A stretch of 64,000 nucleotides of DNA, taken from NCBI RefSeq assembly GCF_003173335.1, contig NZ_QGMZ01000016.1, positions 49,694 to 113,693 on the forward strand, read 5' to 3'. A model generated the notes under the pieces. That model made no database searches. It was not told the origin of the DNA and was given only the letters and a program-made list of their open reading frames with translations. How positions within the stretch are numbered: the first letter of the stretch is position 1; each line of letters starts with the position of its first letter. The translations under genes and the position numbers were made by a program. The stretch is from Methanospirillum stamsii (GTDB taxonomy: Archaea; Halobacteriota; Methanomicrobia; Methanomicrobiales; Methanospirillaceae). Positions 62,352-64,000 of the stretch are shown here, piece after piece.

Positions 62352-63809
62352 TCATAAAACGGAAAAATACGATAGTTCCTGATTAACTCCGTCCCCTATC
62401 ACTACAACATTATTTACGACCTTGTTAATCTGATCAAGAGCCGTCGATGTCTGCCTGATGGAAACAGATGTACTAATTAATTCCTCGGAAGTTTTATGCG
62501 ATAACAAAGATACTTCCTGCATACTGGCAGTGACTTCCTCAACTGATGCTGCCTGTTCTTCAGTTGCTGACGCAACATCGAGGATATGTTTATTGATATC
62601 ATCTATTGTGGCAGCAATATGAGTAAATGCAGCAATCGTTTCAGAAAGAGTTACATTCCCATCCCGAACGACCGAAATGGATCTTGTCATTGCTTCTTCT
62701 GCAGATTTGGTTTTCTGTTGTAAAACACTAATCATTTCAGTAATGTTTTCCGCAGATTTACGGGAATCCTGTGCAAGTGATTTAACTTCCGATGCTACAA
62801 CGGCAAATCCCTTACCGGCTTCTCCGGCTCTTGCAGCCTCAATTGCAGCATTTAAAGAGAGAAGATTGGTCTGGTTTGCAATATCAGAGATAGCCCGGAC
62901 AATTTTCCCTATTTCATTCATTTCGGCATTTATTCCTTTAATTATCGAATCGACATGCTCTGTGGAGAGGATAATCTCATTCATGGAATGTTCTGTATTT
63001 TTCACTTTTTCCATACCCAATTGAGCTGATGCGGTAGCCTGTTGAGACAGTCCGGCAACAGAATCAGCTTTTTGCGAGACTTCCCCAACAGTGTGAATCA
63101 AGTCCTCCATCGCATTGATGATCTGGCTTATCGAGACATTACTGGATTTACTGTTTTCACTCACCTGATCCATTATTGTTGAAATTTCCTGTGTTCCTGA
63201 AGAGATCTCCTCTACACTGGAATTTGCTTCTTCAATACTGACTGAGAGATCCTGAACTTTTTTATGTAAAATAGAGATAGCATCTGAAACCCGGTCTCCG
63301 ATCTCATCAAGTGCATCTTTAAAAGGTATCCAGTCTCCTTTTACAGGTAGTGTAGGATTAAACCGGGGTTTAAAATTATATTTTGCATATTCATGTGATA
63401 CCCGCATTGCTTCATTGATCGGAATAAGTGTGAGATCAAGGATATTATTAAGGCCCTTAATAATAGAGCGAAATTCTCCCTCGTGTGCCTGAGGATCAGA
63501 GCGGTAAGATAAATTCCCATCTTGTGCAGCCTGTGTAGATTTTTGTGAATCTTCGATGATTTTTTTAATCGCAAACCGGGTAGTATTGATTGATGCATGA
63601 ATCTTTTTAAAATTCTCATATGCATCTTTTGTCCATTCATCCGGAGAGATTGCTTTTGATTCGAAATCTGTTACACCTTCAGATAAATATGCAATATCCT
63701 GTGAAATTTCCTTAACAGATTGGTCAAGATATTCCAGTAAACGCTGAACTTGTGGACAGTGTCCAAAAATCGGGTGAAAATTGAAAAACTGGATCAAAAT
63801 TATTCTCAT
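62352..63809 (-). CDS. Cytosolic HAMP/methyl-accepting protein
   Basis: A 485-residue protein with no transmembrane segment. A helical N-terminal region (1-90) is followed by HAMP-like units ([44 protein letters not shown]; about 90-180) and a methyl-accepting domain (about 190-470) with [37 protein letters not shown] and the paired glutamate/glutamine methylation regions [14 protein letters not shown]. The start has no Shine-Dalgarno, and the first 15 residues look atypical, so the true start could be further in. The 190 bp upstream to the window edge is AT-rich with no gene seen. Confidence 0.88.
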   Translation of the reverse strand: MRIILIQFFNFHPIFGHCPQVQRLLEYLDQSVKEISQDIAYLSEGVTDFESKAISPDEWTKDAYENFKKIHASINTTRFAIKKIIEDSQKSTQAAQDGNLSYRSDPQAHEGEFRSIIKGLNNILDLTLIPINEAMRVSHEYAKYNFKPRFNPTLPVKGDWIPFKDALDEIGDRVSDAISILHKKVQDLSVSIEEANSSVEEISSGTQEISTIMDQVSENSKSSNVSISQIINAMEDLIHTVGEVSQKADSVAGLSQQATASAQLGMEKVKNTEHSMNEIILSTEHVDSIIKGINAEMNEIGKIVRAISDIANQTNLLSLNAAIEAARAGEAGKGFAVVASEVKSLAQDSRKSAENITEMISVLQQKTKSAEEAMTRSISVVRDGNVTLSETIAAFTHIAATIDDINKHILDVASATEEQAASVEEVTASMQEVSLLSHKTSEELISTSVSIRQTSTALDQINKVVNNVVVIGDGVNQELSYFSVL

Positions 63810-64000
63810 CGTTTCAAAAAATTTTCATCTAAAATTTTTAGCGTTCACATTGGAAAAAAATAGTGTAAAAATCTAGAACATTTCATATTGCTAGATTAAA
63901 TTTCCAATACATAACGACACCATCCCCCACAAAACCATTTTTTCCTCAATACTACTTTTAAATAGGATTTCCTAAAATTCTCAACGGAATAATCAACTCA

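Overview
The window is archaeal and looks like a methanogen of the order Methanomicrobiales, most like Methanospirillum. This is inference from gene content; no 16S rRNA is present. Archaeal markers are PCNA, the Fe-S primase large subunit PriL, ribosomal protein S17e, Alba, a ThiN-domain protein, an archaeal-type class I fructose-bisphosphate aldolase, BRE/TATA-like promoters and sparse Shine-Dalgarno sites. The many PAS/receiver kinases, TPR proteins, PKD/dockerin/cohesin surface proteins and ADP-forming acyl-CoA synthetase also fit that group. I saw no tRNA, rRNA, CRISPR array or insertion sequence.

Layout. 1-9.4 kb: accessory region with TPR proteins (the first with a likely frameshift), two acetyltransferases, MarR with a 21-bp palindrome, a secreted papain-like protease with a dockerin followed by a cohesin-like protein and a DUF4389 membrane protein, and two PLP-fold aminotransferases, one lacking the catalytic lysine. 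9.4-13.3 kb: ABC-2 exporter whose larger permease is fused to a PrsW-like intramembrane protease. 13.3-15.3 kb: aldolase and phosphofructokinase with pyrophosphate-type residues. 15.3-22.5 kb: DNA polymerase IV, a possible structured RNA, a DUF2703-like protein, ADP-forming acyl-CoA synthetase, a response regulator, a HhH-GPD glycosylase and a membrane protein. 22.5-25.3 kb: cobalt/nickel ECF transporter. 25.4-33.6 kb: a 1,422-residue PAS kinase, a surface protein, a TPR protein and an M20 peptidase. 33.6-41.3 kb: the most conserved part: MoaA, RlmE, PCNA, PriL, ThiN, S17e, DapA, DapB, ferredoxin, Asd and Alba. 41.3-42.7 kb: a secreted protein, MarC and HypC.

42.8-51.5 kb is the most unusual block. 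Six same-strand genes encode an HD-domain protein, a PP2C phosphatase, a helical protein, a Hanks-type Ser/Thr kinase with a TPR-like C-terminus, a ClpB-like tandem AAA+ protein with altered catalytic residues, and a zinc-ribbon/FHA protein. Together they provide a writer, an eraser and a reader of Ser/Thr phosphorylation plus a remodelling-type ATPase that may be a scaffold. I recognise no described system with exactly this composition.

51.6-64 kb: an HNH endonuclease, an orphan PstS, and a sensory cluster. The cluster has a membrane Cache-HAMP sensor with no output domain, co-directional with a 77-residue protein, a receiver/kinase and a cytosolic poly-HAMP methyl-accepting protein. It continues with a PAS kinase, a receiver-PAS protein without a kinase domain and a second cytosolic methyl-accepting protein. 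Three histidine kinases in the window share a TRHDIxN-type H-box and a later IGxxxPxW-like motif, so they look like one expanded lineage.
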